Positions 31,400-45,400 of a DNA stretch of 64,000 nucleotides are shown in pieces. Source of the stretch: Notamacropus eugenii (Eukaryota > Chordata > Mammalia > Diprotodontia > Macropodidae); contig NC_092878.1 in the NCBI RefSeq assembly GCF_028372415.1, forward strand, positions 2,817,501 to 2,881,500, in the 5' to 3' direction. Each line of letters starts with the position of its first letter. The stretch's first letter is position 1. The notes below the pieces were generated by a model, which searched no databases, was not told the DNA's origin, and was given only the letters and a program-made list of their open reading frames with translations. The position numbers and the translations under genes were made by a program.

Positions 31400-31400
<1 letters not shown>
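30105..31400 (-). mobile_element. L1 with ORF2 reduced to its two ends
   Basis: On the minus strand the endonuclease start (about 31400-31150; 'CLQETHLKQKDIHRVKIKD', 'SRIYYASAEVKRG') is joined near 31110-31130 to the C-terminal end of ORF2 ('FSDKGLISQI', 'LVQSLWRTI', 'PVISLLSLYPKEI', 'KLRRYLSIGECLDKLWHMIV'). The reverse transcriptase palm is missing. An L1-type 3' UTR follows to about 30105. It continues upstream into the ORF1-bearing segment 31400-33870. Confidence 0.7.
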
Positions 31401-33870
<2,470 letters not shown>

Positions 33871-34689
33871 TGTTATAAAAATTCAGTGACCTGATTATAC
33901 ACAGACTGATGATTCAAGAAAGACGCACATCATTTCCTGTCCACTAAAATAGAATCATTTCTGTTTTTTTAAATGATGAACACGACCTTCCCAGTCTTTT
34001 CTTGAAGAAAATGTTCTTGATATATAGGCATAAGGCTTCTGTGTAATTTACATGTCATTGGTCTCTGTAATTCTTAATTTTCGAACTATGTTTTATTCCC
34101 AACCTCATTTTTTTTCCTGCCATCCTTACCTATTTGAATTACCTTACCTTTGTATTGAAGTCAAAGTATCTAAGACTATGTTGATTTCATTTGGAGGGTC
34201 TTCCTGAGAATTTTTTTTTTTTTTGTGGGGGGAGAACTTTTCTCTACCTTTCAGTCCATACAGTTAGAAAACTAGCATTTATTAAGCACCTACTATGTGG
34301 CAGGCATTGTGTCACAGATATTGGTGCATTAGCTGCAATTATTTGTTTTGTGGCCTTTTTTGCAAATATTTAGTAATGGGCACTGTAGTGTGAGACCACT
34401 CTAGTGTTCCACATGAAATGGTGTTTCTTGATGCCTTTGGCTGCATGATAAGAGCAATTCTATCATCTCCTTTATTTACTTCTCCAAGGAGAACCTATGA
34501 GCTCTGCTTCAATTTAGGGGCAACTTCCTTTTGGCTTCTGACATTGCCCACAGTGACAACGTCAATGACATGACTCAGTTCTTGCAACAGTATTCCCACT
34601 TATTGGTCATTGGATGAGAATATCATATTGAAAGTAAGAATAGCTATATTAATAATTATAAACAGATTTAAAAGTGTGTGATTTTTTAA
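33871..34689. other. Unassigned intergenic sequence
   Basis: A 45-base piece at about 34275-34320 ('CATTTATTAAGCACCTACTA') is a fragment of the ancient repeat family. The rest is unrecognised. Confidence 0.4.
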
Positions 34690-35400
34690 AAATGTTTTTG
34701 TTGATGTCTTCTGTTTCTTACTACTTTTTTAGAGAGAAAAAAGTCATCACAACTAATCGATACATTAAAAAAATCTGAAAATACGTGTAGTGTGTAATGC
34801 CTGTGAACCTCCCTCCTTTATAAAGGGGTGAGATGAGGGCATCTTCTCATTTCTTTATTTGAGTGAAGCTTGATTTTTATAATTTACTTACATTCACTTT
34901 CGATTGTTTTGGGGTATTGTTATTATTTCCATCTCCATTGTTGTAGTTGTGGTATATAATTGTTTTCTTGGCTCTGCTTACTTTGATCTGTATCAGGTTA
35001 CATAGATTTTCCCATATTTCTCTGTAGCATATTTCAGATTCATCATTTCTTTTAGTAAACTGACATTCCATTACATGTACCATAATTCATTTAGTCACTC
35101 CCAATTGATCAGCATCTATTCTGTTTCCAATTCTTGGCTATTATAAGAAGTGCTACAATAAATATTTTGGGGAATTGGGGGGAATTTTTTTCTTATCAAT
35201 AGTTTCCTTGAAGTATAAGCTCAGTAACAGAGTCATTGGTTTAAAGGGCATAAATATTTTAGTCACTTTATTATTTGTATAATTCCAAATAGTTTTCTAA
35301 AATGATTGTACCATTTCACAGCTCCACCAACAATGCATTAGTATGTTTATCATTCCATGACCCTTCCAACATTGACTATTGCCACTTTTTGTCAACTGTG
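34690..35400 (-). mobile_element. L1 ORF2 C-terminal/3' UTR fragment
   Basis: Reverse-strand blocks 'CACTCCCAATTGATCAGCAT', 'AAGAAGTGCTACAATAAATA', 'CATTTCACAGCTCCACCAAC' and 'AATGCATTAGTATG' follow the L1 order. Confidence 0.78.
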
Positions 35401-35775
35401 TGATTCCTAATACTCTCTCCCTCCCATTTCCACCACTCTGTCACTGGTACTACAGAGGACTGAAGACTATTCTGTATTATTCTTTTTTCCATGGGTTGCC
35501 ATGGACCAATAATTCACCTTATAATGGCTAGCCTACCAATGGTGAACCTCTCTGTACATGGCTAGGCTTGTCTTGGAAAATAGATGTAGTCCTGCTGCCA
35601 GGACTGTTATTGAAGTCTCTCCAAGATGGTAGAACCTGCCAGAGCTTGTTCTCCATTGGTATAACCTCCAAGAATCCAGGGTCACCTCCATGCCACAAGG
35701 AGGTTTTAGAGTAAAACTTTGTGGAGGTGGTACAGATCATAAAGCACCATAAAAACGTCACTTACTATTATTCCC
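35401..35775. other. Unassigned intergenic sequence
   Basis: 'GGTTGCCATGGACCAATAAT' and 'GGCTAGCCTACCAATGGTGA' suggest a decayed repeat, but I cannot name it. Confidence 0.35.
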
Positions 35776-35779
35776 CTTC

Positions 35780-37065
35780 AAATTCATCCAGTTCATCATC
35801 CCTATAGCTGCCACACTGATATTCCTAAAATACAGCTCTGACCCTGTCACTCTACTTTCAGTGGTTTCCTAGCCTGGCATTTAAAGCCCTTCACAATATG
35901 GCCCCTACTTGCCTTTCTCATCTTATTTCATATCTCTCCCTCTGCCTTCCTTCTCCTGTCCCTGCCCATATACTCTCTGTTCCAAACAGATCTGCCAGAT
36001 ATTTCCCATGCATAATATTCCATTTTCTTCTTCTGGGTTTTTAAACAAATGGTTCCTCCTGTCTACCATGGACTTCTTTCTTTACCTTTCACCTAATGTA
36101 AGTTTAATGGTATATAAGTTTAATGCTATATAAGATCTTCCCTGCCCATTAAAAGGCCTTATATGGAGCCCTTTGGGACACAGGGATTCCCACACCTTTC
36201 CAATTAAGTGCTGATTTTCAAGCTTCTTGGTTCTCAGACAATCAATTGATGTGTCTTTGATTGGAAACAGTACATATGTATTGCTTGGAGGAAAAGGTGT
36301 GGGGGGAGACAGAAGGAGAGGGAGAGTGAGAGGGAAAGGAAGAAGGAATTTAGGGTTGCTTAGGGGAGCTTGCTTGTGGGGAGGCTTGAAGGACAGAAAT
36401 GTTGGTGCTCCTTGGATTGATGAGTACCTTTCTAAATCTTGCCTTCTGGTATCCTAATAGGGATATTTCAAATAAATATTTTGATTTTGTCTTGGAGGAG
36501 CAGAGTTTGGTATATTTTGTGAACCAACCATGGAGATACGCATGTATATTCATAGCAGCTGCTATGGGAATGGCTTACCATTACACCTGGGCAGCTAGGT
36601 GGCACACTTAATAGAGTGCTGGACCTGGAGTCAGGAGTTCAAATTTGCCCTCAGACACTTACTAGCTCTGTGACCTTGTTCATGTTGCTTCATCTTGATT
36701 TGTCTCAGTTTCCTCATTTGTAAAATGAAGATAATAATAGCACTTTCCTCACAAGGTTGTAAGGATCAAATGAGATAACATTTGTACATTGATTGGCACA
36801 GCGCTGGCATATAACACTACAATACTATATAAATACTAGCCAATATTATTATTGTTACAATACCTGCTTCCTTCAAAACAAAGTTCAGGAGCCACCTCTG
36901 GGGCTCTTTCTTCATCCCATCTCCCTACCAATCATTAATACTCTTACCTTCTTTGCACGTACTTTTCTGTTTACTCATTTGTATATGTGTTATTTACCTC
37001 TCCTCAATAGAAAAGAAAAGTCTTGAAGGCAGGAAGGGTTTTGTTTTTGTTTTTGTTTCCAGAGT
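35780..37065 (+). mobile_element. L2 LINE, split by other insertions
   Basis: 35780-36110: 'AGCTCTGACCCTGTCACTCT', 'GGCATTTAAAGCCCTTCACA', 'ATGGCCCCTACTTGCCTTTC'. 36858-37065: 'AAAACAAAGTTCAGGAGCCA', 'AGTCTTGAAGGCAGGAAGGG'. Between them are an unassigned 480-base block and a SINE. Confidence 0.75.
36588..36857 (+). repeat. CORE-SINE with marsupial head
   Basis: 'TGGGCAGCTAGGTGGCACAC', 'CTGGACCTGGAGTCAGGAGT', 'CTCAGTTTCCTCATTTGTAA' and a MIR-type end 'GGATCAAATGAGATAACATT'. Confidence 0.9.
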
Positions 37066-37081
37066 GCCTTCCCTGGTCCTT

Positions 37082-37322
37082 TGAGGATTGCTGTTGTTGA
37101 GTTTTTTCAGTTGTGTCCAATTCTTTGTGACTTCATTTGGGGTTTTCTTGACAAAGATACTGGAGTGTTTACTATGAGCTTCAGCTTCAGGTTTAAAATG
37201 AGCTTCAGCTCATTTTACAGAAAAGGAAACTGAGTCAAATAGGGTTAAATGACTTGCCCAGGGACACATAGATGGTGAATGTCTGAGGCCAGATTTGAAT
37301 GTAGGAAGATGAGTCTGACTAT
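37082..37322 (-). repeat. tRNA-derived marsupial SINE
   Basis: 'TTTGTGACTTCATTTGGGGT', 'ACTGGAGTGTTTACTATGAG' and 'TGACTTGCCCAGGGACACAT'. The middle carries a short internal duplication of 'ATGAGCTTCAGCT' at about 37172 and 37199. Confidence 0.88.
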
Positions 37323-37394
37323 ACCTTTTCCTATCTTCTGCTATCTTTCATAGCTTTGATGTCTCATTCTGCTTACTACTCCATTCTCATACAA

Positions 37395-37615
37395 TTAATA
37401 TTTAACTGACTGATACCTGGCAAAATGGGAGGATCTAAAAGAGAGTTTAGAGGTAATATAGTCCAACTTCCTTCTTTTGAAGATAAAAAATGTGGCTCAG
37501 TTCACTTGCCCGAGGTAAAACTTGGTTGGATACAGCATTGGTAACAGGACTAGAATTAGAGCCTCTGTCTGCTGACTCTCATTTCAGTGCTCCTTCCTGT
37601 ACTCCAACTAGAGTC
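37395..37615 (-). repeat. MIR-like CORE-SINE
   Basis: 'TATAGTCCAACTTCCTTCTT', 'ATGTGGCTCAGTTCACTTGC' and 'CTCATTTCAGTGCTCCTTCC'; weakly conserved. Confidence 0.6.
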
Positions 37616-38149
37616 AAATTAAGATGGGATTGGTAATTGAGCCTGTCTTCCCAAATCCTGGGACATTTCCCACACCTTTTCTTTCTCACTAATCCCATGG
37701 CTACCACTTCAATTTAGGTCTTATCATTTCAAGAAGCCACATAGAAATCTCCTTGGTATTTTCCTCACCTCCTGGAATAGGTGCCTGTTTGAGCCAAGGG
37801 AAGCTTCTTCTGGCAAGAACCATGTTAAAGAAAGATTCATCTGTCCTCAGTTTCCCTCCCCCAACTTGGCAAAGATTCTGAGCATTGCCCCAGTCATATG
37901 ATGGGTCACATTTTGATTTTCATTATAATTACCCTGGCACATGGATAGAAGCAATCATTCTAAATGTTCTGAAGTACCTGATCTAATGTTGTTTGTTTGT
38001 TTGTTTGTTTTTTCAATATCTTACCCAAATTCTGATTCATTATAATTAAAATCTTGTATTTCCTGGTTTGTTTTTGTACACAAAATCTCAGTCAACATTC
38101 TTTTCCACTTCCTTAATTTCATTCTGCACACTGCCTTCTGCTTAATCTT
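37616..38149. other. Unassigned intergenic sequence
   Basis: Contains a short (GTTT)n run near 37988-38009. Nothing else recognised. Confidence 0.4.
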
Positions 38150-38477
38150 TCAAAAGCAGAGCTCCTTTTGAGTTGCTCTCTTCCTTATAAATTCCAAGTA
38201 ATGCTCCATTGCCTTTGGAAGGAGGTCAAAACTCTTTAGCTTTGCATTCAAGGTTCTTCACAATCTGGCCCTAATTTGTCCTTCCAGACCTCCTCTATTA
38301 CTCATCAAAACAATTTTGTGCTGCAGCCCATCTGGCTATTGTAATATGTAACAGCAATGTGTTTTCTTATGCAATGCCCTTATATTGTGCCCCTTCCCTG
38401 ACATTTGCCCATTTTTCAAAGTCCTGCTTAGATTCCAACTCTGTAATGATATGTTCCTTGATCGCTTTGCTCTTATA

Positions 38478-38957
38478 GGAAGGGAACAAGCATTTATTAA
38501 GAACTTACCAAGTGCAAGCACATCACAAATATTATCTTATTTGAATCTCATATTAATCCTGAGACAATTGAGAAGAATGAAGTAGACAGATGGTACGGTG
38601 GGTAGAGCAATGAGTTTGGAGTCAGTAGAATTCTTCTTCCTGAGTTCAAATCTGGCCTCACACATTTATTAGTTGTTTGACCCTGGACAAATTACTTAAC
38701 CCTGTTTGCCTCAGCTCCTCATCTGTAAAATGAGCTGGAGAAGGAGATGACACTCCACTCTAATACCTTTGCCAAGAAAACCCTAAATGGGGTCACAAAG
38801 ATTTGGACACGACTGAAAAACAACTGAACAACTAATAAGAGGCAGATAGAGGTTAAAGGACTTGCCCAGGGTCACACAGTTAATAAGTGTCTTGAACTCA
38901 GGTCTATCTTGACTCCAAGCCTAGTGTACTAACCACTGCACCACCTAGCTTGCCTAC
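38478..38957 (-). repeat. CORE-SINE carrying a nested SINE
   Basis: Left part 'CAAGCATTTATTAAGAACTT' and 'AATATTATCTTATTTGAATC'. Right part (from 38837) 'GGACTTGCCCAGGGTCACAC', 'CTTGACTCCAAGCCTAGTG' and 'GCACCACCTAGCTTGCC'. The SINE at 38583-38836 separates them. Confidence 0.82.
38583..38836 (+). repeat. tRNA-derived marsupial SINE (nested)
   Basis: 'GTGGGTAGAGCAATGAGTTT', 'CTGTTTGCCTCAGCTCCTCA', 'AACCCTAAATGGGGTCACAA' and 'AAAAACAACTGAACAACTA'. Confidence 0.92.
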
Positions 38958-38969
38958 AGCTACATGCTA

Positions 38970-39175
38970 TAGCAGGGGTTCTTAACCTCAGGTGCATGAA
39001 CTTATTTAAAAAATATTTTGATAACCATATTTTATTATAATTTGTTTCCTTTGTGATCCTTTATGTTTTACTTTATACCTTTAAAAACATTATGCTGGGA
39101 AGTGGTCTATAGACTTCACCAGACTGCTATAGGGGTCAGTGACATCAAAAAGCTTAGGAACTCCTAGCTTATGCC
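38970..39175. mobile_element. hAT-like MITE (GGGGTTCTTAACC type)
   Basis: Inverted ends 'AGGGGTTCTTAACCTCAGG' and 'AGCTTAGGAACTCCT', core with 'TTTAAAAACATTATGCTGGG'. Related copies at 40750, 50783 and 61120. Confidence 0.7.
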
Positions 39176-39501
39176 ATATAGTTTCCACCACTTAACATTC
39201 ATTCTTTACACGGGTAGATATTTGTGGGTAGCTCTTTGTATGACTAGATTGTATGCTTCTTGAGGTCAAGGACTACATCTTGCTCAGCTTTATACCCTGA
39301 ATACTTCTCATTACACTTATTTGTTCTTTTTAGGTGCTTGATTAATATTTCCAAAGTAAATGTTGAATGTAATAACCACATATAAGTAGTCATCTCCAAT
39401 AATTTGGAAGGGAATATAACATAAATTTAAATGGTTATTTTACAGTTTCTCTATAGTTGACGGTTCAAAAGGATGGATTCTGAATAACCATGTTATCACC
39501 A

Positions 39502-39504
<3 letters not shown>

Positions 39505-39542
<38 letters not shown>

Positions 39543-39563
39543 GTCTCTCTCTCTCTCTCTCTC
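39505..39563. repeat. (CT)n microsatellite
   Basis: CT array with two GT interruptions. Confidence 0.97.
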
Positions 39564-40384
39564 AGCAACAGATTGATTATGATGCTGAATATTGGAATTA
39601 TTGGTAATAAAAGGAGCATGGAGCTAATAACCTTAAAACCTTCCTTTAGAAAAGATTCTAGAAATTGATACCTCAAGTATTATGTAATTGGGAGTTACTA
39701 TCTTTATTCCAACTTGTTATCTTTGTGTTTTGACACCTTAAATGACAGCTATCTATGTAATTTAGGGTTGCCATGAAAAGTATTTTGACAAAAAAATCTG
39801 ATTTAAATTTTTAAAGAGACCTGATTTTTAACATTTAAGCATTGTTCATGATCACCCTAATTTAGATCCCATTTCACAATCTTGATGCACATTCTGTACG
39901 CATAATTTATCCTCATAAACAGTTAATATATTTGGATTATGTAAAATACATTTTCAAGTCAGCAGCTGTAATTCTCTATTTTTTTTCATACCAAGTGGTA
40001 TTAAAACTGAGTTAGGCATCTATCATCTAAGAAGGCAAAACTCTCCATTCTTGTACCTCTGTTGTTTCTTCCCAGTGTGGGTGGAGGGAAGACCAAGTGA
40101 GCAGAGGGAACTTGAGGAAAAGACAGTTGAAGCCACCCACCTCAGAAATATCTCTTGACAGACAAAATGAGAGTTTGAATAGATTGGCATTGGGAGCATT
40201 GCTGGGATTTGGTACTTAGATTCGACTGTATGGCAGAGGAGGGGTACCATTTGTTATTGAATCAGTGCTGAATTTGCAAAGTAGCCCTTCTCATCCTTTC
40301 CTACCCTGTAGACTAACACCCTTTGAGCATTATTTCTGTTTCAGGGAGAAACAAAATCTCTCAAGAAACAAAATTGTAAAAGAG
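39564..40384. other. Unassigned intergenic sequence
   Basis: No feature recognised. Confidence 0.35.
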
Positions 40385-40720
40385 CAGTGAACAAAACTTC
40401 AACAAGCCATCCATGGTAACCTCTTTCTAAGAAGGAGTGTGAAAGATATCCAGGGGAGATATGATTGGAAAAGGAAGGGGATCAGTCACATAATCACCAT
40501 GGGGGATGGCAGATGAACTGACCAGATGCTCCATTGCTCAAGAACATTATAAGATTTAGAAGAGGCCTTCAACAAATAGGATGGAAAATTGTGGAGAATT
40601 TATGAACATGGATAAGAGTTGGATCATATGAGAAGGATGAATTATGGTCTATACCTGGAGGACATGTTCACTTTGATGAGATCATAGACCTCCACAGATC
40701 CAGCAGCTTAGATAATGCTT
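40385..40720 (+). mobile_element. Degenerate LINE 3' coding end
   Basis: Broken frames read 'WKRKGISHIITMGDGR', 'TDQMLHC' and 'KLWRIYEHG'. This is the C-terminal pattern of RTE-like LINEs (W-x-GHI-x-RM-x-D-x-RWT followed by a basic GRPP stretch). It is short and decayed, so the family is tentative. Confidence 0.45.
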
Positions 40721-40749
40721 TTGGCTTTTGGGTAGTTACCATCCTATAG

Positions 40750-40930
40750 ATCAAAGATTCTTGACATGCGATCTATGGACTTGCTTTTAAATTAATGATA
40801 ACTATACTTTACTATAGTTTCCTATACATTTTATTTTATGTATTTAAAAACATTATTCTGAGGAGTTCATAGTTTTTACCAGAAAAGGGGTCCATGACAC
40901 AAGAAAAGTGAAGAATACTTTTCTTAGAGA
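40750..40930. mobile_element. hAT-like MITE (GGGGTTCTTAACC type)
   Basis: 'AGATTCTTGACATGCGATCT', 'TTTAAAAACATTATTCTGAG' and 'AAAAGGGGTCCATGACACAA'. It abuts the LINE remnant. Confidence 0.65.
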
Positions 40931-41279
40931 ACTGTAGCTTGGTTTATGTGATAGAGATTGGGTGAACATATTTCTTTACAGGTAGAACTGGAAATAGCAG
41001 AGGACTGATAGGGCTTTGTTGACATGGAGGGTCCAGCAACCACTCAGTGGCTCTCATTATGTCCTTCTTCTAGTACATGTCTTCCTACTGAAGTAGACCT
41101 TCTCCGATGTTGGCCTGAGGAAGTGGTGCCTCAGGGTACCTAGGATCATCTTGTATTCAGAGTGAGTATGCATCACTTTTCCTGCTTCTGCCATGATGGG
41201 TTTACTTCAAGATTAATTTGCCATGTTTTCCTATGAATTTAACAATTCAATAAATATTGTTTGAGTTAGTTGCTGTTTT
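40931..41279. other. Unassigned intergenic sequence
   Basis: No feature recognised. Confidence 0.35.
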
Positions 41280-41915
41280 CTCATAATTTATTTTTAAAAT
41301 ACATTTTGATGTCTTTTCTTTTTATGGAACCAGATTTCCCATGATATCCCACTTCTTCCAAAAGCTATCCTTTTTACTAAACAATAGAAAAAGAGAAAAT
41401 AAAAACAATTAAACCCAACCAACATATTGAAAAAAAATCTGCTTCTTTGTACAATGATCTACATTTATTATCCCTCATTTCTACATAAAAAGAGGGAAGT
41501 ACTTTCTGCTATCTCTTCTTAAGAACTAAGCATGGTCATTGTAATTTCATAGGATTTAGTTGAAGTTGTTTTATTTTCTTAATTCTTGCCATTTAGATTG
41601 TTGTAGTCATCGTCTATCTTGTTTTCCTGGTTCTGCTTATGTCACTTTGTATCAATTCATTTAAGTCTCCCCATGTTTTTCTCTAGTCATCATATTCATT
41701 ATTTCTTACGGCACAGTAATATTCGCATATTGTTGCATGTGTGCTTGTTTAACCATTGCCAGATCATTGGACATCTATTTCCTTTCCAGTTCTTTGCTGC
41801 TACAAAAAGTGCTGTTATAAATATCTTGATGTTTATTGAACTTGTCATTGACTTATTCAGATTATATGATGAGCCGTAGAATCTCTGGGTCAAAGGATAT
41901 GGGCATTTTAGTTCA
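41280..41915 (-). mobile_element. L1 ORF2 C-terminal/3' UTR fragment
   Basis: 'GGTTCTGCTTATGTCACTTT', 'AACCATTGCCAGATCATTGG', 'TTTGCTGCTACAAAAAGTGC' and 'GAATCTCTGGGTCAAAGGAT' in L1 reverse order. Confidence 0.8.
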
Positions 41916-43240
41916 ATTAGAGCTTGCTACACACTTACTATGTGCAGTTTCCATGCAAAGTATTGGCAGAGATTCAAAGTTATCATCAGATATAGTTAAT
42001 TATTACTCTTGTGGAGCTTATCTTTGACTAACTTATTGCAAATAAAACTTAAACATTTAAAGCTTGACTGGTTACCCTAACTTTGTTCTGGGCAATTGAG
42101 AGATGTTACAGTTTTCAGAATACAACTACCTCACATGTCTAGATATAATTATTAACATAGTTTCTACAAAGAGAAAACATAGTCCTCTATTGCAGGTTCC
42201 TTGACTGAGTTTCCAAAATTTCTGTTCAGCAATAATTTTTCCCCTTTCCAAGTTAGAATAGAAAAGGTAGAGAAAAACTTGTGCTGCTACTTTTTCTCTT
42301 TCCTCTTTCACAAAATTTGGCACATAGGAAACACTTGATAAAGATTCATTCATTCATTCAATGAATCAATCACAATTTTCTTCCAAATAGAATCTAATCA
42401 AGCAGTTATTAAACACTTGATAATTGCCTTCTGAGAAATGTGAAGAATACAAAGTTACTGGAGAGGGGGATATAAAACTTTGTTGTGCTTCTGGAGAGTT
42501 TGACATTACTGCAAAGGTCTATGGGTAAACTAAGTATTACTAATTTGAAGAAATTGTAGAGAAATACAGTCCCCCTGGATAGAATTCTATCTCTAAGAAG
42601 GACAATGGAAAGCACCTGTTTAACTTGTTCCTACACTGTTTGAGTTACAATTTTGTTGTCCCTTAATAGCTATACCTTCATTAATGTCCTTATTTTGTAG
42701 CTCTTTCTCCCAGCTACACTACCCCTCCCATTTTTATAATTCAACTCTTTCTCACTCTCATTTATCCTTTTACTTCTCAGCTCAGTTCTAAGACTATAAA
42801 TTGCCTAACCATACCTCAACTTGGTTAGTGAACCTAACTGTGAGATTTTCTTGCATGTCCACGGTGTGCTTCTCCCCTTGTGGCTACAAGAATTTTTTTT
42901 TTTATTGCCTTGACTAAGTCAGAAAAATTGAGAGAACGGAATTAATTCTTCCACAATTCTGATGGACAACTTGAAGGTTAGAAAAAGGAAGAACACCTGA
43001 TATTAGCTGACTGGTGGTGACAGGTTTTCAGCAAGCAGCAAAGACATATTGGAACACTGAAGTTCAAGTAAATGAAATTTAAAGAAAGAGTACCTATCAC
43101 TATTTTTCACTTGAAAAGAGATATATTGTGCTAGGTATCAGATATAAAGACAAAGCAAAAATTCTTGCTTTTGAGGAATTTACACAATGCTTCTTGAGGT
43201 AGGGGAGGATGATGAGTAGATAAGTAACAAGTAACTACAA
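41916..43240. other. Unassigned intergenic sequence
   Basis: No feature recognised. A T-run lies at 42894-42903. Confidence 0.35.
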
Positions 43241-45100
43241 AGACGGGCTGGACATGTCCATGGTGTTCGCAACAGACCATCATCGATCAATACCGAGGCC
43301 ATTGACCATTTCCCTCAGGTGGAAGTCAATCCCTCCCTAGCTGAAGCTCCAATTGAAGAAGAGGTTCTGAGGGCCATTAGGCTCCTCTTATGTGGCAAAG
43401 CACCTGGTGATGATCCTATTCCAGCTGAGATTTACAAGGTAGGGGGACCATTGCTCAGACAAAAGCTGACTGAAATTTTCCAGATTATATGGCAAGAGAA
43501 GGTTATCCCCCAGGAGTTCAAGGATGCCTCCATTGTCCATCTCTATAAAGGTAAAGGGAATAGATTGTCCTGTGACAATCACAGGGGACTCTCTCTCTCT
43601 CTCTCTTAGTCATTGAGTCTTCTTTAATAGGCTGATCCTTCACCTGGAAGCTGGTCACCTACCTGAGAGCCAGTGTGGCAGTGGGACTTCAGAAAGGGCA
43701 GAAGCATGGTCGATATGGTGTTTGATGCCTGAACTCCAGGAGCAATGCCAGCAGCAGAAGAGGTCTGTACACAATGTCTGTAGATCTGACCAAAGCCTTT
43801 GATACTGTTAGTCATGAGAGCTTATGGAAAATCATGTCAAAATTTGGTTGTCTTGAGAAATTCATCAATATTGTACATCAATTTTATGGTGGCATGCTTG
43901 CCCAGGTTCTGGATAACGGACAATGCTTGTGTTTTCCCAGTCACCAGTGGAATAAAACAAGACTGTGTGCTTGCTCTCATGCTTTTTCGTATGATGTTTT
44001 CAGCCATGCTGTCAAATGTTTTCAATGAGAATGAACACGGCATCAAGGTCAGCTACCATGATGATGGTAAATTCTTCAACTAGAAAAGACTACAAGCTAA
44101 GACCAAAGTGAAGGGAGTGTTGGTGAATGCTTTTCTGTTTGCAGATGATTGTGCCCTCAATGCAGCCTCTGAAGCTGAGATGCAACAAAGTATGGATCAA
44201 TTCTCTGCTGCCTGTGTTAATTTTGGCCTAATAATTAACACCAAGAAAACACAGATGCTCCATCAGTCACCACCACACCATCCACACATGGAACCATTGG
44301 TTACAACAAATGGAGAAGTTTTGAATGCTGTGGATAAGTTCACTTCCCTTGGTAGTGTACTTTCCAAGGATGTACACATTGATAATGAGATTGATGCATG
44401 CATTGCCAGAGCTAGTTCAGTGTTTGGGAGGCTCTGAAGGAAAGTATGGGAGAAAAGAGGTATTAGAATATAGAGTCATTGTGCTAACCTTATTGTTGTA
44501 TGCCTATGAAATCTGGATAATATATTAGCTCCATGCCAGGAAACTGAATTGCTTCCATTTGAACTGTCTTAGGAAGATTCTGAAGATCACCTGGCAGAAT
44601 AAGGTACCAGACACTGAGGTCCTTTCTCGAACTAGACTACCAGGCATTCAAACTCTGCTTCAGAGAGTGCAACTATGATGGGTTGGTCATGTTGTTTAAA
44701 TGCAAAATGTATCCTTGCCAAAAAGATTATTTTATGGAGAACTTACACAGGGCAAGCATTCACATGGTGGTCAAAAGAAGAGATACAAGGACAGTCTCAA
44801 GGTCTTTCTTAAGAACTTTGGAATTGATTGTGTGACATGGGAGACACTGGCACAGGACCTCTCAGGATAGTGTGTCGACATCAGAAAAGGTGCCGTGCTC
44901 TATGAGCAAACCAGTATCGAAACAGATCAAAAGAAGCATAGGATGTGCAAATTTAGAGAATCCACCCTATGGTAGAGCATTCTGACTGCTTATTGGTCTG
45001 ATCAGCCACTGTCAGATACACTGAAACTTGCCATAGTGATGCCATTTTGGTCTTCTTTGAGTGCGAAGGACAACAACCAACCAACAAACCAACCAAGCAA
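43241..45100 (+). mobile_element. RTE-like LINE, reverse transcriptase half, decayed
   Basis: 43319-43600 reads 'EEEVLRAIRLLLCGKAPGDD' and 'DASIVHLYKGKGNRLSCDNH'. 43774-44080 reads 'VDLTKAFDTVSHESLWKIMS'. 44108-44437 reads 'FADDCALNAASEAEMQQSMD' and 'FTSLGSVLSKDVHIDNEIDA'. These are RT motifs of a non-LTR element, the FADD box with a normal catalytic pair. The C-terminal 'HLAE' to 'MMGWSCC' part follows, and the tail ends 'TGGTCTTCTTTGAGTGCGAA' with (CCAA)n. Stops and shifts break it between each segment. No endonuclease domain is present, so it is 5' truncated. RTE assignment is likely but not proven. Confidence 0.75.
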
Positions 45101-45154
45101 GATATGTAACTATAAGGTCTTTTGAGGAAGGAGAAAACACCAGTAACTAAGTGA

Positions 45155-45400
45155 GGGACGCCTTCTCTTACTGGAAGCCTTCCTAGTCTCTCTTAATTCT
45201 AATGCCTTCCCTCTGTTAACGATTTCTAATTTATCCTGTATACAGCTTGTCTGTACAGTTATTTGTATGTTGTCTCCCGCATCAGATTGTGAACTCCTTA
45301 AGAGCCTGGACTATCTCTTAGCTGTCTTTGTATCACATGCTTAACACAGTGCCTGGCATATAGTAGGAGCTTAATAAATGTTTATTGACTGGCTGATACC
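45155..45400 (+). mobile_element. L2 LINE 3' end
   Basis: 'ACTGGAAGCCTTCCTAGTCT', 'AGATTGTGAACTCCTTAAGA' and 'AACACAGTGCCTGGCATATA' lead to 'AATAAATGTTTATTGACTGG'. Confidence 0.85.

Larger units (their letters stand above)
38150..39370 (+). mobile_element. L2 LINE, split by nested elements
   Basis: 38150-38475: 'TTTGCATTCAAGGTTCTTCA', 'CAATCTGGCCCTAATTTGTC'. 39190-39370: 'TAGATTGTATGCTTCTTGAG', 'GTCAAGGACTACATCTTGCT'. Two SINEs and a hAT MITE lie between. Confidence 0.75.

Noticed and set aside
43319-44437. A functional reverse transcriptase
   Set aside because: RT motifs are recognisable but spread over three frames with stops between them, and the endonuclease half is missing.
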